NCBI RefSeq assembly: GCF_964204865.1
Contig: NC_135251.1
Location: 22,444,001 to 22,508,000, forward strand
Direction of reading: 5' to 3'
Source: Styela clava
Lineage: Eukaryota > Chordata > Ascidiacea > Stolidobranchia > Styelidae
Length of the DNA: 64,000 nucleotides
Shown piece by piece: positions 1 through 11,850 of the stretch. The translations under genes and the position numbers were made by a program. Under the pieces are notes generated by a model, which was given only the letters and a program-made list of their open reading frames with translations, searched no databases and was not told the DNA's origin. Numbering within the stretch: position 1 is the stretch's first letter; every line of letters begins with the position of its first letter.

Positions 1-2361
1 CTGTACTCAACGAGCAACTTGTCCTGCGTGATGTAAATATCGAAATAATTGATGTTCACAAATTGGTTTAGCGAAAGATATGATAACCGCTCTCTCTAAC
101 TTACTTTTTCTTTGAACGCGATCGACCTACGATAATTAACAACATGCTCAACACTCATCGCTACACTGGTTGTGTATGCAATCAATTCGACAAATGTTAA
201 ATCAATTGAGAGCTTTTAGCGACATTACACATGCAAGCTTCCGATAGGTTATCCAAATTTGGATTTGATCGAGCAGCAATTACCCGTGAAAATAGCACCT
301 CTATCGTAAACTTGAATGTCACCGACTCCTCTGAGCGCAACCGGTAACCACAAAAGAAAAAGTGATTTGTTGTGAACGACTGAAAAATATAACTATGACG
401 CTGTAATACGATGTTTTTTGTACGGTTTTCAACGAATTAAGTATTGTGTATGTAAATTTATTTCAGCGCTGAGAAAGTGTTTATTACTTTCAAATCGACA
501 AGGCAATTTAAAGTTACGTCAGAACACAAAAGAAGAGATGACTTTTCCGTTTGCGACAATCGCTCAATTCGATATGCCTGTTTTCAGAAAAATTGCAATC
601 GGTCGACTTCGATTTCGGCCTGTACGTCAGTAATAATGACACGTATTATGACGCACTACCATATCTCCCAAGGCAAAATCACCTCAGAAATGTACAGTGC
701 CACAAGTAAACCGATGGCGATTGTACGTCAGGCAATACGCCACGGGTTCCTCGCAAATGTTTTCGACAAAATATTAATAAACTCAATTACGCTCCTTCGA
801 TCGAAAACCAGACGTCGCAAACCCGAATTAAGAACTGAAATTCTCCCAAGAGGACGTTTACCTAGGAAAGGTGAAAATTCCGTACAATTCACTGGGGATT
901 TCAACGTTAACGCATTAGAATATCAATGTATTAAGCATAAACAGCAAAATAAAATCAAGTTTCAATAAGGTATTAGGGGTCGTAGTCTGTATAGGCGGAA
1001 TAAATTAGCCACATACTAATGCTATGAGCCACGAAATTTAGTGGAATGAAGTAATTGGTGACACAGTATCAGGTTCAAGACGAAGCGGACAGAAGTAAAT
1101 AAACAACACAACTACATCCCAATAACAAATTATCGACTAGTAGTAAACACGCATTTACACAAACGTCGCTTTATGAATCTTGAATATGATTGACGAATAA
1201 TATTACAATCGAAGACGAATTTGATATTCGCAGCATAAGATAACATAATGTCGCGATGACATCAAATACTGAAGTTTGTCGTTTTTTGGCATGCGATCAG
1301 TCGGACATATTTTAGGATAATATTTCGTGCAAGAAGAGTTAATTTGAATACTTTCAGTGAACTTTTGAAGTCAAATTATAATATTATTATATAAATATGT
1401 ACAAATATTAATAACAAAATAATGCTGGATTAGTAAGTATTAGCATAGATAAAACGATGCCCATCATATATGTATATATACATAAACAATGCCATCAGGA
1501 AAATGGCGGTTTAGTTATCAAGTTAGTTGAGCAAGTTATATTGGTTAATCAATCGCATATTTAAGAAATTGAAAAAGCACTGTCTTGTCTTGTCCGCATA
1601 TTATTGCACGGTTAGTATTACTACTAATTTTATGACATGTATATCTACCAATTGGTTTTATCCGCCTATTATTTCAAACATTTTTTGATAGAAAAGCATT
1701 TAGTATAAATTGGTTTAACTTTCCACACACGCCACGCCAATTTGGTTTTCTATAACTCAATTCCGAATTACTAAAATATGTATAATTGAAAAGTAGTTTT
1801 ATTTCTGATTAGTCATTTCTGTTAGAGTGAAATAACGCGGTATTTTTAGTTTTCCGTCATTAACAGTTAAATAAGTCATGGAAACGATGCGGCCGTGGCT
1901 TGAAAGGACACTCCCATTTTCCTAGTTTCATTTTTGGTTTGGAGTTACTATTTGGCGTATTTTACTACTGCTATTAACTAGTGTGTTGCCCACTGGCGGA
2001 ATTATCACCAATCTAAAAACCAATAGTTTCACACCACTTAAACTGGAGCCAAAACAAATGCCGATTTAATGTACGGTATATTATGCGCCTCTGTTGAACT
2101 ATTCTTCTTAATCTAATATTTTCATGATATCCTAACATTCATATTTTGGAAGTTAAAATTCATTTCAAAATGATATTCATCCTTCCTTTACTAATGAAGG
2201 AATTTAAATGTAAGCTGAATGACTAAGCCTGAACAGAGAATATAAGCTCTTTTACTGAGCCCAATATCTGAATAAGTTTTTTTTTCATATAACAGCATCC
2301 TGGATTAGTACACTGTGGTAAAAATGACCACATTATGTTAGCATTTAACACAAGTTGAAAG
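1..2361. other. Intergenic stretch, no supported gene
   Basis: AT-rich sequence with stop codons in all frames except a 163-codon open frame on the plus strand (477-968). That frame shows no recognisable domain, no repeat pattern and no convincing splice or start context, so I do not call it a gene. No transposon end is evident until the hAT-type terminus at 2362. Confidence 0.5.
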
Positions 2362-4666
2362 CAGGGGCGGACACTTTCCATAATTTTGGGGGGGCGAACT
2401 TGGATCGCCTACCGAAAAACACCGCGCCGTGTATCGTCACGTAACAATAACCTGTCGATGTCATTCTCTAAGTATTAGCATGTCATCTTGCTACTCATAT
2501 ATCGATTACCTAGGCAGCTTTGCTCGGACACGGAACTTGCGCGTCACTGATCCAATTTCTTGAATTCCGCGAGAATTAGCCCACGGCTCTTGCTAACATA
2601 CAGAAAATAACAAATGTGAGGAGTCGTATTAGGTTATTGTTTCAATTCCTAGTTCTGCATAAAGCGCACTAACGCCGTTTCGTAAAAATTAGAAATGCAA
2701 AACAAGTAACAAGCTATAGTGCGAATTTTTTTCCTAAATTTTACCAAGGAATTATCATTTGACTAGTAGAATTGCCATTATTGCCGATTTATTAAATCAT
2801 CATTTGAACTCGAAATAACATTCAGGATTCACGCAATGACTTTGCAAGTTTTATTTATGATTTAATACGAAAATAAACAGGCAAAAGTTCAGGCGCGCAG
2901 CCAGGATTTAAAAAAAGGCGGAGGGGGGGGTCAAAGTCGGAACTTCCCATTGCCGTCTGCAACAAGCACCGCGATTACGCGCTCGTTAAAAGAGCCGCCT
3001 ATTTAAGCGTATAATGATTTTTCTGTCGATCCATGACAGCCACGAGATTCTAAAATGTCCTTATATATTAATTTAATTGTGTGCAACGTAACTCGCGGTT
3101 GCGACTTCTTACGTCAAAATATAAATATTACTAAACTAAAGTACCACGGCGATATGAGGACATAAAAATATGAGATAAGCTGCCTGATGTATTTAATTTT
3201 GATACGTATTTTTGCAATCTTCCGAACTCGTTATCGCCGTTACAAAAATCTCGATATCTGATATAAAATCCCATATAGTACAATTTTAATTCATACAATG
3301 AAAATAATTATAAAGTATACTAGTAAATCAAAAATACAAATTCACCGCCTCGAAATCCACGCGGAACAGTCGCCGCGATTACGCCACTTGTTAAAAGAGC
3401 CGACTTCATCAACGAAAAATGATATTCACTTGTGCAAAGTAATCAATCAAAGACCGATACGGGCATATTCAAAATGTCTTGATTTATTAATTTTATTGTC
3501 TTCAAGTTAAACTGCGGTTGAGTCGACAAAACAAGAGCCACTCTAAAACACGACGGCAATCCGCGGACATAAAAATGTGTGGTAAACTGCCCGTTTATAT
3601 ATTGTTTTGATCCGTATTTTTGCTATTTTGCGCATTCGATAAATTTGAGATGTACTTGTCACACTGGCTCCGCTCAATCGCAATGTTGTCACTCCGATTA
3701 TTTTTAAAGATAAAACCTTTCGAAAAATCCGTAAATTTCCTGTCAATTCTCACGTAGTAAAAGTTATTTCAGTACAATAAAAATACATAAATAAATACAA
3801 AAAGTGATCGAATATACTTTAATTATCTTATATATCATCACAAACCGGAGAAAAGTCGCGTTCTCAGCTTTGTTTAATGTTAACACGAAAATTTTCGACG
3901 TCAATTTAAAAGTAATGGATAAAAAGGCAAATCCCGCTCACAATTGACCGTGTTTCGATTTTAGTGACGAAATGTTTTTAATGGTCAAGCAAACATAATT
4001 TGTGCCGTTGGCACACGAAATTTTGCGATTTTCGATGCCTAGAAAAGCGTTTTTAGACTGTCGCGGGCCTCAAAACTTATGTTGTTTACAGTTTTATTTT
4101 TAGTATTTCATATTTCCGCTTCTCAATTTTTCGACATAGTAAATGCTTTGATCTTTTCCCGCAAATTATGCTGGGCCTTGCACGAAATCCATAACGTAAA
4201 AAGATACGTCCAGCGGTGAAAATTGTTTATAACAACTTTAGATCTAGTTAATTTTTTAGCGATAATAATTAATTGTTGTAATGAAACACAGTTTGCCTCT
4301 TACACTTCTCTCGCAAGTGCCAACAATAACACTATTGAAAGATTTTGACAATGAGAAAATCATATTAAATTGTACAAAAATGAATTAGATGTGCAAAACC
4401 GTGGCGCGTGATCGGCGGTGCGTTTGAAGACGGAGTATTACCCGTGCGGGCGCGCATGTTTCACGAAAATGTGAGGTGCTCCGAAGGCGCATTATTGTAA
4501 GAAAACAGTTATAATATCGGTAACTATTAACCGTTTAATTGCGCTTGACTATCGCACTTTTCGGAAATGATAATTTTGTAAGGCGGAAACAATATGTATG
4601 AAATTTTTTTGCGAAATTATTGGGGGGGCGACCGCCCCCCCTCGCCCCCCCGGGTGTCCGCCCCTG
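2362..4666. mobile_element. hAT-like non-autonomous DNA transposon, about 2.3 kb
   Basis: The left end begins CAGGGGCGGACAC and the right end finishes GTGTCCGCCCCTG, a perfect 13-base terminal inverted repeat. Both ends run inward into G-rich or C-rich tracts. The element is flanked by a perfect 8-base direct repeat, GTTGAAAG (2354-2361 and 4667-4674), the length typical of hAT target duplications. No transposase frame is visible inside, so it is probably mobilised in trans. A second hAT-like terminus near 2893 (GCGCGCAGCCAGGATT) suggests a nested or chimeric internal part. Confidence 0.9.
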
Positions 4667-5543
4667 GTTGAAAGGTCAAAAACCTTGGCACAATACAAAT
4701 TCTTTCCTCCTATAAAGGCAGATGGAAGCCACACTCAGTCAGTTTGATAACAAAACATCAGTTTTCAATTGGCGTTTCATGACAATTCAACTGTCACCAC
4801 AAACCATGCGGCGCCAAGATGGTTCGATGTGTGGAAATATCGTATGCGAAATCAACAAGATGACTAATGCCATCCGGTGATCTGAATAGGTAATTGTCGG
4901 GCAATAATGAACGCGAACAATTCAGGAAATTATTCAACAATCAGAATAAAATGTACCATTTGAAAATACAAAATCATTGTCAAAGGGAAATTCTTTATAA
5001 TGCACTCAATAACCAAAGTTGATTGATGAACTGATAAAACAGACAGCTGTAACAATTTTTGAGAAAGTTACAAAGGCAATAGCACTCTATTCAGATATAT
5101 GCCATTTCTTCTTCAACATTAATTATGATTAAAGTATAGGAATATCTATACAGAGAAATAAATCATTAAACAATCCATGCACAAGCTCTTCACAACATTA
5201 GAGTATGTCAAAACATGTGTGTTATGTTATTAATCCTTTTCAAAAAAGTGTTTGATTTTATGAACCACTATAGCAAACCATAAAAATAGCCAAAAGTGTA
5301 ACAAAAACTCTTTCCGGCATGTGCTGACGAAAACTGATGTTTGAATCATTTCAAGAAATGTGAAAAATATTTGGGTTGAAAATATTAAAATTCCTCATTG
5401 AAGTCAATTTCGCAATAATACCAAAATAAGTAATTGTCTCTTTATATAAATTACTATTCTATATTTTTCAATATAATTAATAAATAAGCATATTGGAAAA
5501 ATCCTCAATCATTTCAGAATATGATAAATCTACATAAAATTAC
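4667..5543. other. Intergenic or intronic sequence
   Basis: Apart from the 8-base target duplication at its left edge, I see no gene, RNA or transposon end here. It may be intron or 3' flank of the minus-strand exon at 5544-5648, but no convincing downstream exon was found. Confidence 0.4.
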
Positions 5544-5648
5544 CTGATCAAAAATTCGTCTTTTTCTATCTTTGATTCTCAAACTTCTGTTCATTGTTTT
5601 GCTTCTTGAGAAAATGTCAAATCTTGGTCGTTTCTTGTGTGAAGACAT
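5544..5648 (-). CDS. Candidate first coding exon of an unidentified basic protein
   Basis: On the minus strand an ATG at 5648 opens a 35-codon frame that starts MSSHKKRPRFDIFSRSK and ends at a good donor (CAG followed by GTAATT) in phase 0. The peptide is rich in Lys and Arg, as in many nuclear proteins, and contains RPRFDIFSRSK and SLRIKDRKRR. The following exon was not found in the 5.5 kb remaining downstream, which contains a 2.3 kb transposon. It sits upstream of nothing recognisable and about 0.8 kb from the CENP-S stop. I do not recognise the family; the exon could be spurious. Confidence 0.4.
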
Positions 5649-6017
5649 GGTTCCAATAGTCGTTACTATAGTAACAATTACATTTATAATATAAACCTGA
5701 GAGATTAAATTAAATAAAAGTTCATCAAAGACAGTATGAAAAAAACAGCATTGCTGATATTACATATAGAGAAGAATGCTATCAATTTTACAGAATTGCT
5801 AGAACTAGAAAAGCAACGGGATATATAACAAGTAAAATTTGAATCTAATCATTGATTCAAATGCAGAAAAACTAGTACCAGCAATTAAACAGTCTCAAAT
5901 ATTCGGAAGAAAAAATTCAAACACATCAAATTAGAAACATATACTATAGTATATTTGATACCACTGCATAGAAATCAAAAATCAAGAATGTCATTTGATA
6001 CTATTCGGTCTCTAATC

Positions 6018-6223
6018 AGCGCTCCAGAAGTATGTGTACCGATGTGGCGATAACTAATTTTGTTTGCCTACTTTACATCAAGTTGTGTAAAAGGACTAAG
6101 CCTATGAGCAGGGGGATATTCACTTAGCTAATACAGACAGTCCCGGATCTGGAAATAGAACTAAAATAAGGAAAATAGGAATAAAATTATGGCCTAACAC
6201 GGTACACATACTACGGGAGCACC
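6018..6223. mobile_element. Short MITE (family M), copy 1
   Basis: 206 bp with imperfect terminal inverted repeats: left AGCGCTCCAGAAGTATG, right CATACTACGGGAGCACC. It is flanked by CTCTAATC (6010-6017) and CTCTAATT (6224-6231), a 7/8 matching target duplication. Its interior matches the copy at 31064-31277 closely, sharing the segments TAACTAATTTTGTT and GGAAAATNGGAATAAAATTA. No coding capacity. Confidence 0.85.
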
Positions 6224-6324
6224 CTCTAATTTTTTAACAAATGAGTGTATTAAAACTTGATCTGATTCATCTCACAGTTGTCTATCATTCTTTACACTCA
6301 GTCACATTGCCGCAGCTCTGCATA

Positions 6325-6330
6325 TTTATT
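6325..6330 (-). terminator. Candidate polyadenylation signal of CENP-S
   Basis: AATAAA on the minus strand (TTTATT on plus) lies about 115 bases past the CENP-S stop codon, with a second overlapping copy at 6329-6334. Position and strand fit the 3' end of that gene. Confidence 0.5.
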
Positions 6331-6441
6331 TATTCATCTGTGAGAGACAATCAATTACAAGATCACAGAATTCTGGAATTAGTGAATTCCTCATAAAAAG
6401 GGTTTTCTAAGCTTCCTTCTCACACAATTCACATGCTTGCT

Positions 6442-6753
6442 TCATTTTGCATTTGATGAACTGGCCAATTTTTGCTTAAATTCTTCCAAGTGCTGATGTA
6501 AACTTGGAGATCTTCGAGCACAAAGTAAAACATCATCAACAGTTATCCGCTTTCTTTTTGCATGTTGAGCAAAACACTCTAAATCGTTTGCTATTATCTG
6601 AGATTGCCTGTAAGTTATTTCAGCAATGGTAGCGATAGTTTGCTTTGTGAAAACAATTTCATCTTTTTGTTCATGTTGTATATTTTCACATATTTTAGAC
6701 ACTGTATAATGGATAACTTGTTTAAATCTTTCTTCTTCAAAATCTTTAGACAT
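6442..6753 (-). CDS. CENPS: Centromere protein S (MHF1), histone-fold protein
   Basis: A 103-residue intact frame on the minus strand. Residues about 12-85 form a CENP-S type histone fold: VIHYTVSKICENI matches helix 1, FTKQTIATIAEITYRQSQ helix 2, and CFAQHAKRKRITVDDVLLCARR the conserved AKR/ARR segment. In the known family, CENP-S pairs with CENP-X (MHF2). The MHF tetramer binds branched DNA with FANCM at stalled forks and is also part of the CCAN at kinetochores. The length agrees with the vertebrate core, lacking the long basic C-terminal tail. The start chosen is the first ATG, giving MSKDFEEERF. The coding region is a single exon here, whereas vertebrate orthologues are split, so it is either intron-poor or a retrocopy that has stayed open. 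An AATAAA signal follows at 6325-6330. Confidence 0.93.
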   Translation of the reverse strand: MSKDFEEERFKQVIHYTVSKICENIQHEQKDEIVFTKQTIATIAEITYRQSQIIANDLECFAQHAKRKRITVDDVLLCARRSPSLHQHLEEFKQKLASSSNAK

Positions 6754-7246
6754 TGTTTGATAGGAAATGCAAGGTACGGTATTCCTTTTATATTGTGTGA
6801 TAATTTAAAATATGCAATGGCACTGAAAAATACATGGCATATTTTGAAGTTACAGGGTTAATAAGTTATGTAATTCGTTTAAATACTCAACACCCATTAT
6901 GCAGTACCGTTTTTGAGAAGTTTGATTATTGTTATTTGGCAGTTTTTCCATTTAGATTTTGAATTTGGGGTTTCATCAAATATATTTTTTCCAGCAACGA
7001 ATCGGATTATTTCATTTTGAGAAATATAAATGTTTTAGATTGTGCTTCCTTTTACTGTTTTAGGTTATTACGAAGTAACGTTTCACCGATCTTGTGGTGA
7101 TATGGCAATGCCAATATGGGGGGTCAACACCCCTAAACTGTCTATTAAAGTAGAGATGTGTCATTTTCAAGAATTGATGTCTTTACTGCTTTAAATATAT
7201 CTGTAGACTATATGGCTTATTTATGGAATTGAACTATTCCTGTATT
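6754..7246. other. Upstream region of CENP-S, no gene seen
   Basis: AT-rich sequence that should hold the CENP-S promoter. No TATA box or other element stands out at a convincing distance. Confidence 0.35.
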
Positions 7247-7888
7247 CCAGACTGGATTCCATGGCAGATGCACGCCCGAGGGCGCTAGCGCTCCACAAAA
7301 ATGCACGCGAGCGAATTCAATTTTGCACGCCAAAAATTTGCAATTGCTCACCAGTGTAAATCGGTTTAAATAGTTTTAAAATCAATAATCTAGTAATATA
7401 AAGATGCCAAAAAATTATAACTTTACAATTGTCGACTAATACTTGCTTGCAAGATTTGGCCTGATCGAAAAATGCGAAGCAAAAATCACCATATCGTGTT
7501 GAATGATAGGAATCCCGTGAGAAAAATCGCCTCCTCACCGACGCTGGCCATTTATGGCTCTGATTCAGCGTATTTTTAATACAATAATTTTACACGGATG
7601 TACCGAACAGTACCGGTATCTAAAGTCGCACAAACACTCTCAAAATTAGTGACAAAATATAGAAATGATGTTTTGGGGGTCAAAGGTCAAACGTCCATTT
7701 TTGCTATGATCCAACTTATTTTTACGTGGATGTATTGAGAGGTATCTTAGTTCGAAATCAGTTTAGCGGGCGCAGTTGTTTTGCACGCCGTGAGCTATAA
7801 TTGCACGCCAGAAATTCTTATTTGCACGCGGGAATTTCTGATTGCACGCCCGATTTCTCGTTCGAGAAGGCCATGAAATCCAGACTGG
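7247..7888. mobile_element. hAT-like MITE, 642 bp, with internal GCACGC motifs
   Basis: Ends are CCAGACTGGATTCCATGG and CCATGAAATCCAGACTGG, near-perfect inverted repeats. They are flanked by a perfect 8-base target duplication CCTGTATT (7239-7246 and 7889-7896). Inside both ends the motif GCACGCC or GCACGCG recurs in several spaced copies (for example TTGCACGCCA near 7321 and 7800, GCACGCCCGA near 7272 and 7846), resembling the subterminal repeats bound by hAT transposases. No coding capacity. Confidence 0.87.
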
Positions 7889-8530
7889 CCTGTATTTAGG
7901 GAACTATATCATGGATAGGACACAACTGAACTAACTAACTTCAACTAAAATGTTGTACAATTTTTATTAGGTAACATTCCTGAATTGCTGTAGCCTATTG
8001 CTGTATTAAGAGTCTAAGAGACATGTCCATGCTTTTACTGTTTTACGACCAACAACTGAAATTTTCACCTATTACGGTACCGGTACAGTATTATAGTTTT
8101 TTAAAACTCATTCATTTTATTTCATAGCTTAGTTAAGTAGTTATTTATTGAGGCATGAATCATACCTGCATTCTGCAAAGGTTACCGGCCAGCCGGTAGC
8201 ATACAGTACCGGGAGTCTGACTACTGGACTATGCAATACGAAAATAGCAGACTAATTTAATTACAGAATTAGCCGGTGTTTAAACATAGCCTAGTCTACA
8301 AAGAGTTTGTGGTACTAAACTATACAGTACCAAACCCTGGTATGTGTGATTTAATTTTTTAAAACAGTCTGAAATAAAATATCACCTCAAAATGTAGGGT
8401 AGTCTATTACGAACCTGTCTGCAATGTTTTGTTTTGTAGCGCTTGTTTGTGGCGTTGTTTGGCGCCACCAGTTTAAATCTACCTGCGCAACCATGCATGT
8501 TTGCCTGATCTTTGACCCCATGAAATTCTA
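7889..8530. other. Intergenic, no gene seen
   Basis: AT-rich sequence with scattered CCGGTA motifs near 8085-8215. No open frame with recognisable content. Confidence 0.35.
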
Positions 8531-8714
8531 CTTGGATGTTTCACCGAGCATCGATTTCCTTGCTTATTTCTATAATAAGGACCAATCAGCAAAACGTAAA
8601 CAATGACGTAACAATGGCAGTTTTTAAAGCCCCTCAGACACTTCTCTCGTTCGGACAGATATTCGAGCGCGGTTGTAATCATTGCCTCGTTTTCAGTTGT
8701 GTTTTTGAAAATTA

Positions 8715-9482
8715 CCGTATTTCCCCACGTATAATACGCATTTTCGTGGTCAAATTTAGTCTCACAAATATGGGGGTGCGTATTATACATTGGTTTACAA
8801 AATATCAAAAAAAATTAATTCTCATTTTATGGCTAATAATTGTCACATTTAATAATCTTAAGTTCCTAATTTTATGTGACAAAGTCTGTTAGAATCAGAT
8901 CATGATTGATTCGGTAGAAGCATACCCAGTTCAACAACAATTTAGTGTTGATAAAGGCCCAGAAAAAATGATGAAATAAAAGTGATAAAAATATGCTGTA
9001 GCCTACATCCGTTAACTGCAGTCATTGTCTGGTCTGTTTCTCTCGTTCCGCCGAATCGGCAAAACTTCACGGTAATAAATTACCTTATGAGTGACCTACG
9101 GCTTCTCTTTGAAGTGCGGCGTCTGAAAACACTTTCTGATATCGAGCCTTGTCAGCTTTTAAAGGGGGAGGGACAAATAACTTAACAAGAAATTTTAATG
9201 TCAAATAACATCACATCACGATTGGCAGATGTTTCACAGGCAAATACATGAAACATATTACCAGATATATATAGTTAACAAAAGGCAAGCAGACAGAATG
9301 TCTGAAACGTCCAGATAAAACATCTACAAGACAAGAGAGGACGAAATTTTGATATGCGTATTATCGTAAATATATACTACTACGGTATTATGCATGGAGT
9401 TTTGAAAATATTCTTGTTAAAAATGTACTGAAACCTAGGTTCGTGTTATCTACGGGCGCGTGTTATACACGGAGAAATATGG
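8715..9482. mobile_element. MITE inserted at a TA dinucleotide, 768 bp
   Basis: Left end CCGTATTTCCCCACGTATAA, right end TGTTATACACGGAGAAATATGG: inverted repeats of about 20 bases with a few mismatches. TA lies on each side (8713-8714 and 9483-9484), as for Tc1/mariner-type elements. Comparison with the uninterrupted relative at 27641-28291 places the insertion between GTTTTTGAAA and TGTAAATGAAG. No transposase frame. Confidence 0.75.
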
Positions 9483-9737
9483 TAATTGTAAATGAAGTTA
9501 TTTAATTGTCATTATACTTTTCGGTGAGCTTTAGTTCAATTGCAGTAATTAAAAATTAGTCCCAGAAAATCTACGATAGACTATGCTAAAATTAGCTATC
9601 ATTACCTGTTAGCGGCACCTGGTCGTATATTGTGATAAAATCGATGCTTTTTATTATGTAACTCAGTTTGTAAGTGCAAACTCTCCGAAACTCCCGCAAA
9701 ATATACATCCAAAATTTTGCAATAGTAAAGTATAGGG

Positions 9738-11258
9738 CAGGGGTTCTCAAACTTTTGATGTTGCGGAGCCCTTGAAAATGTTGACTATTATTCACGGAGC
9801 CCCAAAATGAATGTTAAAATTGTTACTTTTAGATTTATATTCCTGAGCAAGTTAAAAGCACTTTACTCAATTCAAATGCTGAACCCTTTTTAATAGGGTT
9901 AATACAAGTCATAAATAAATCTAAATTTCAAACATAAATTATATACTAAAGCTGTAAATTTGACACTTGACAAACATACTAATAAATTAGGGGTCGAATC
10001 TTTTCCCTTTTGACATTTTTAGAAGACTTAAAAGTCCGCTAATAATGTGCGCGATTGCATTTTGTTACAATCGCCGATTTTTTCCTCATCATGGCGTGTT
10101 TTTGAACCTTTAAACATTTTTACGCCGGTGTTTATTCTCCCTAAACAAAAATTTCATTCGGCATATACATGTATTGTTACACAATGACGACGTTAATTGC
10201 TTTTTTGTTCTCGTGGGGAATTATGAGTTCAATGTGGATAATATGTTACCAATGTGAAAAATATGTTACCATATTATAGTCATCGGCGACGAAATGCTAA
10301 AAATATTAATTAATAAAGAGGTAAATCCGCAACTCAAATTTCTTGATTAAAAAGCGGCATTCGAAAATATTAAAACTAAAACTTAAAATGGAAGATCACA
10401 CGTTTGGTATCAGCAGACTCACCTCAGATTGAAAACGCTTTTATAGACATTGTAAATCGCAAAATTTTGTGTTATGTTAGGTTTTCATCGTAGTAACTGC
10501 GAAATCGAAACACAGTCAAATGTGCGCGCGATGTACCTTTTTCTTCCATTTTGAAACCACCGACGGAGCCGCACGCAATCAGTTGTGCGCGCGATCCGCG
10601 ATGTACCTTTTTTTCATTCTGAAACTACCGACAGAGCCGAATGCAATAAAATAAATTTCAATTGTTCGTATTTTGCCAAGACATTAAACGGCGGCGATAA
10701 TAACCTCGAGTGCGAAAAAACAAATCAAGTTTGACAAATCCCAAGATCGCAAAAATACAACTCCAATTTATTCATAGTTGGCAGTTTATCACATATTTTA
10801 TGTTATTTTAGAATAGTATTCTTTCATTTTAGTAATCCTAATAGTAATCTTGAATCAAACGTGAGTAACGATGAGCACAATTACATTATAACGACGAGAG
10901 ACCTTGAATGCTCGCATCGGTCATGGATTGAATATTTTACGCATCAGAAATCTCGTTATCCGTTTTTTATATAATCGCCAAGAATGTTGCGCGGAAATTT
11001 CCGATTCCAATTTTGAACCACTTTCCCCTTAATAATCCTGGCTGCGCTCCTGCATATAAATAATGTCATTTTTTAATTCCGCCTCTTTGCCATATTTCGA
11101 GGCTATATTGTTGTCATATTTTATCAAAGCTGTTATTGCTTTTTTGAACAGTTACAAAACTAGTCAGTATTTTGAAAAGTAATCGAATAGCTCGCGGAGC
11201 CCCTGGGTTTCTCTCGCGGAGCCCTGGGGCTCCGTACGGAGCACTTTGAGAACCTATG
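9738..11258. mobile_element. hAT-like element, 1.5 kb, nested in family N repeat
   Basis: The left end starts CAGGGGTTCTCAAAC and the right end finishes CTTTGAGAACCTATG. The flanking 8-base duplication is GTATAGGG (9730-9737 and 11259-11266). Removing the element and one duplication restores AAAGTATAGGGA, which is what the intact relative has at about 28157-28168. Near both ends GCGGAGCCC is repeated (9765, 11215 and nearby). A further terminus-like string, AATCCTGGCTGCGCTCCTG at 11033-11051, suggests an older element inside. No transposase frame. Confidence 0.88.
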
Positions 11259-11501
11259 GTATAGGGAACAATTTTCTGGAGTCAAGGGTCGGGGAAACAT
11301 CCATACTCCGTAGGATAGACCAATGTTTTCTAACCTTTTCAATGAATTCTTCCATTCACCTATGTTGCATATTCTTATTCTTCCCTATACTATAAATTAA
11401 AAGGTCATTGTAGTGAAATTGCATATTTTATGTTGATTTAATTCAGTGCCTGAGTTCATGACCTTTCATGTAGTTATTATCTTGCTCTGGCCTGCCCCTA
11501 G

Positions 11502-11640
11502 TGTATACAATGTATCTTGTTTTTTGGTTCATGAAGTAAACACAGTACTCTGAAATATCGAGTTTATTCTGGATAATATTCTACACTCCGGTATAGAAAT
11601 CAAGGGTAGAAATATTATTACATGGTGGCAGCGGTTGGTG
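11502..11640 (+). repeat. Possible solo LTR with primer-binding site
   Basis: A stretch from TGTATACAATG (11502) to ATATTATTACA (11621) is followed at once by TGGTGGCAGCGGTTGG. That is the layout of a Ty3/gypsy-type LTR (TG...CA ends) followed by a TGG-initial tRNA primer-binding site. The string GAAATATTATTACA recurs about 70 bases on (11681-11694). No gag or pol frame follows, so it would be a remnant. This rests on a short pattern only. Confidence 0.3.
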
Positions 11641-11850
11641 ATAAACTAAAACCAACAAAGAAACAAAAAGAAACTAGAAATATTATTACAGTCATTAGGG
11701 TATACCAATAGATGTTTCCCTGAGCATATATATTAGTAAATCAACAAGCTGCCCACCGTAACAATTAACATTTTAGGAACCATCCAAACACTTTCTTCAC
11801 TTAGGTCTTTGACCAACGGGGCACACAACCTGCGGCCGTCGTGACAAAAT

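Larger units (their letters stand above)
8536..11335. repeat. hAT-related repeat (family N) interrupted by two later insertions
   Basis: The segments 8536-8714, 9485-9737 and 11259-11335 read in order as a diverged relative of the complete element at 27641-28291. Shared parts include CCAATCAGCAA then GTAACAATGGC, the GTTTTCAGTTGTGTTTTTGAA stretch, the TAATCAAAAATTA-like part, and AAAGTATAGGG followed by GGTCGGGGAAA. The gaps are filled by the transposons at 8715-9482 and 9738-11258. Neither terminal inverted repeat of this outer copy is clear, so its limits are approximate. Confidence 0.7.

Noticed and set aside
477-968. 163-codon plus-strand open frame
   Set aside because: No domain, no homology recognised, and no supporting splice or polyadenylation signal. 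It overlaps another open frame; chance cannot be excluded.
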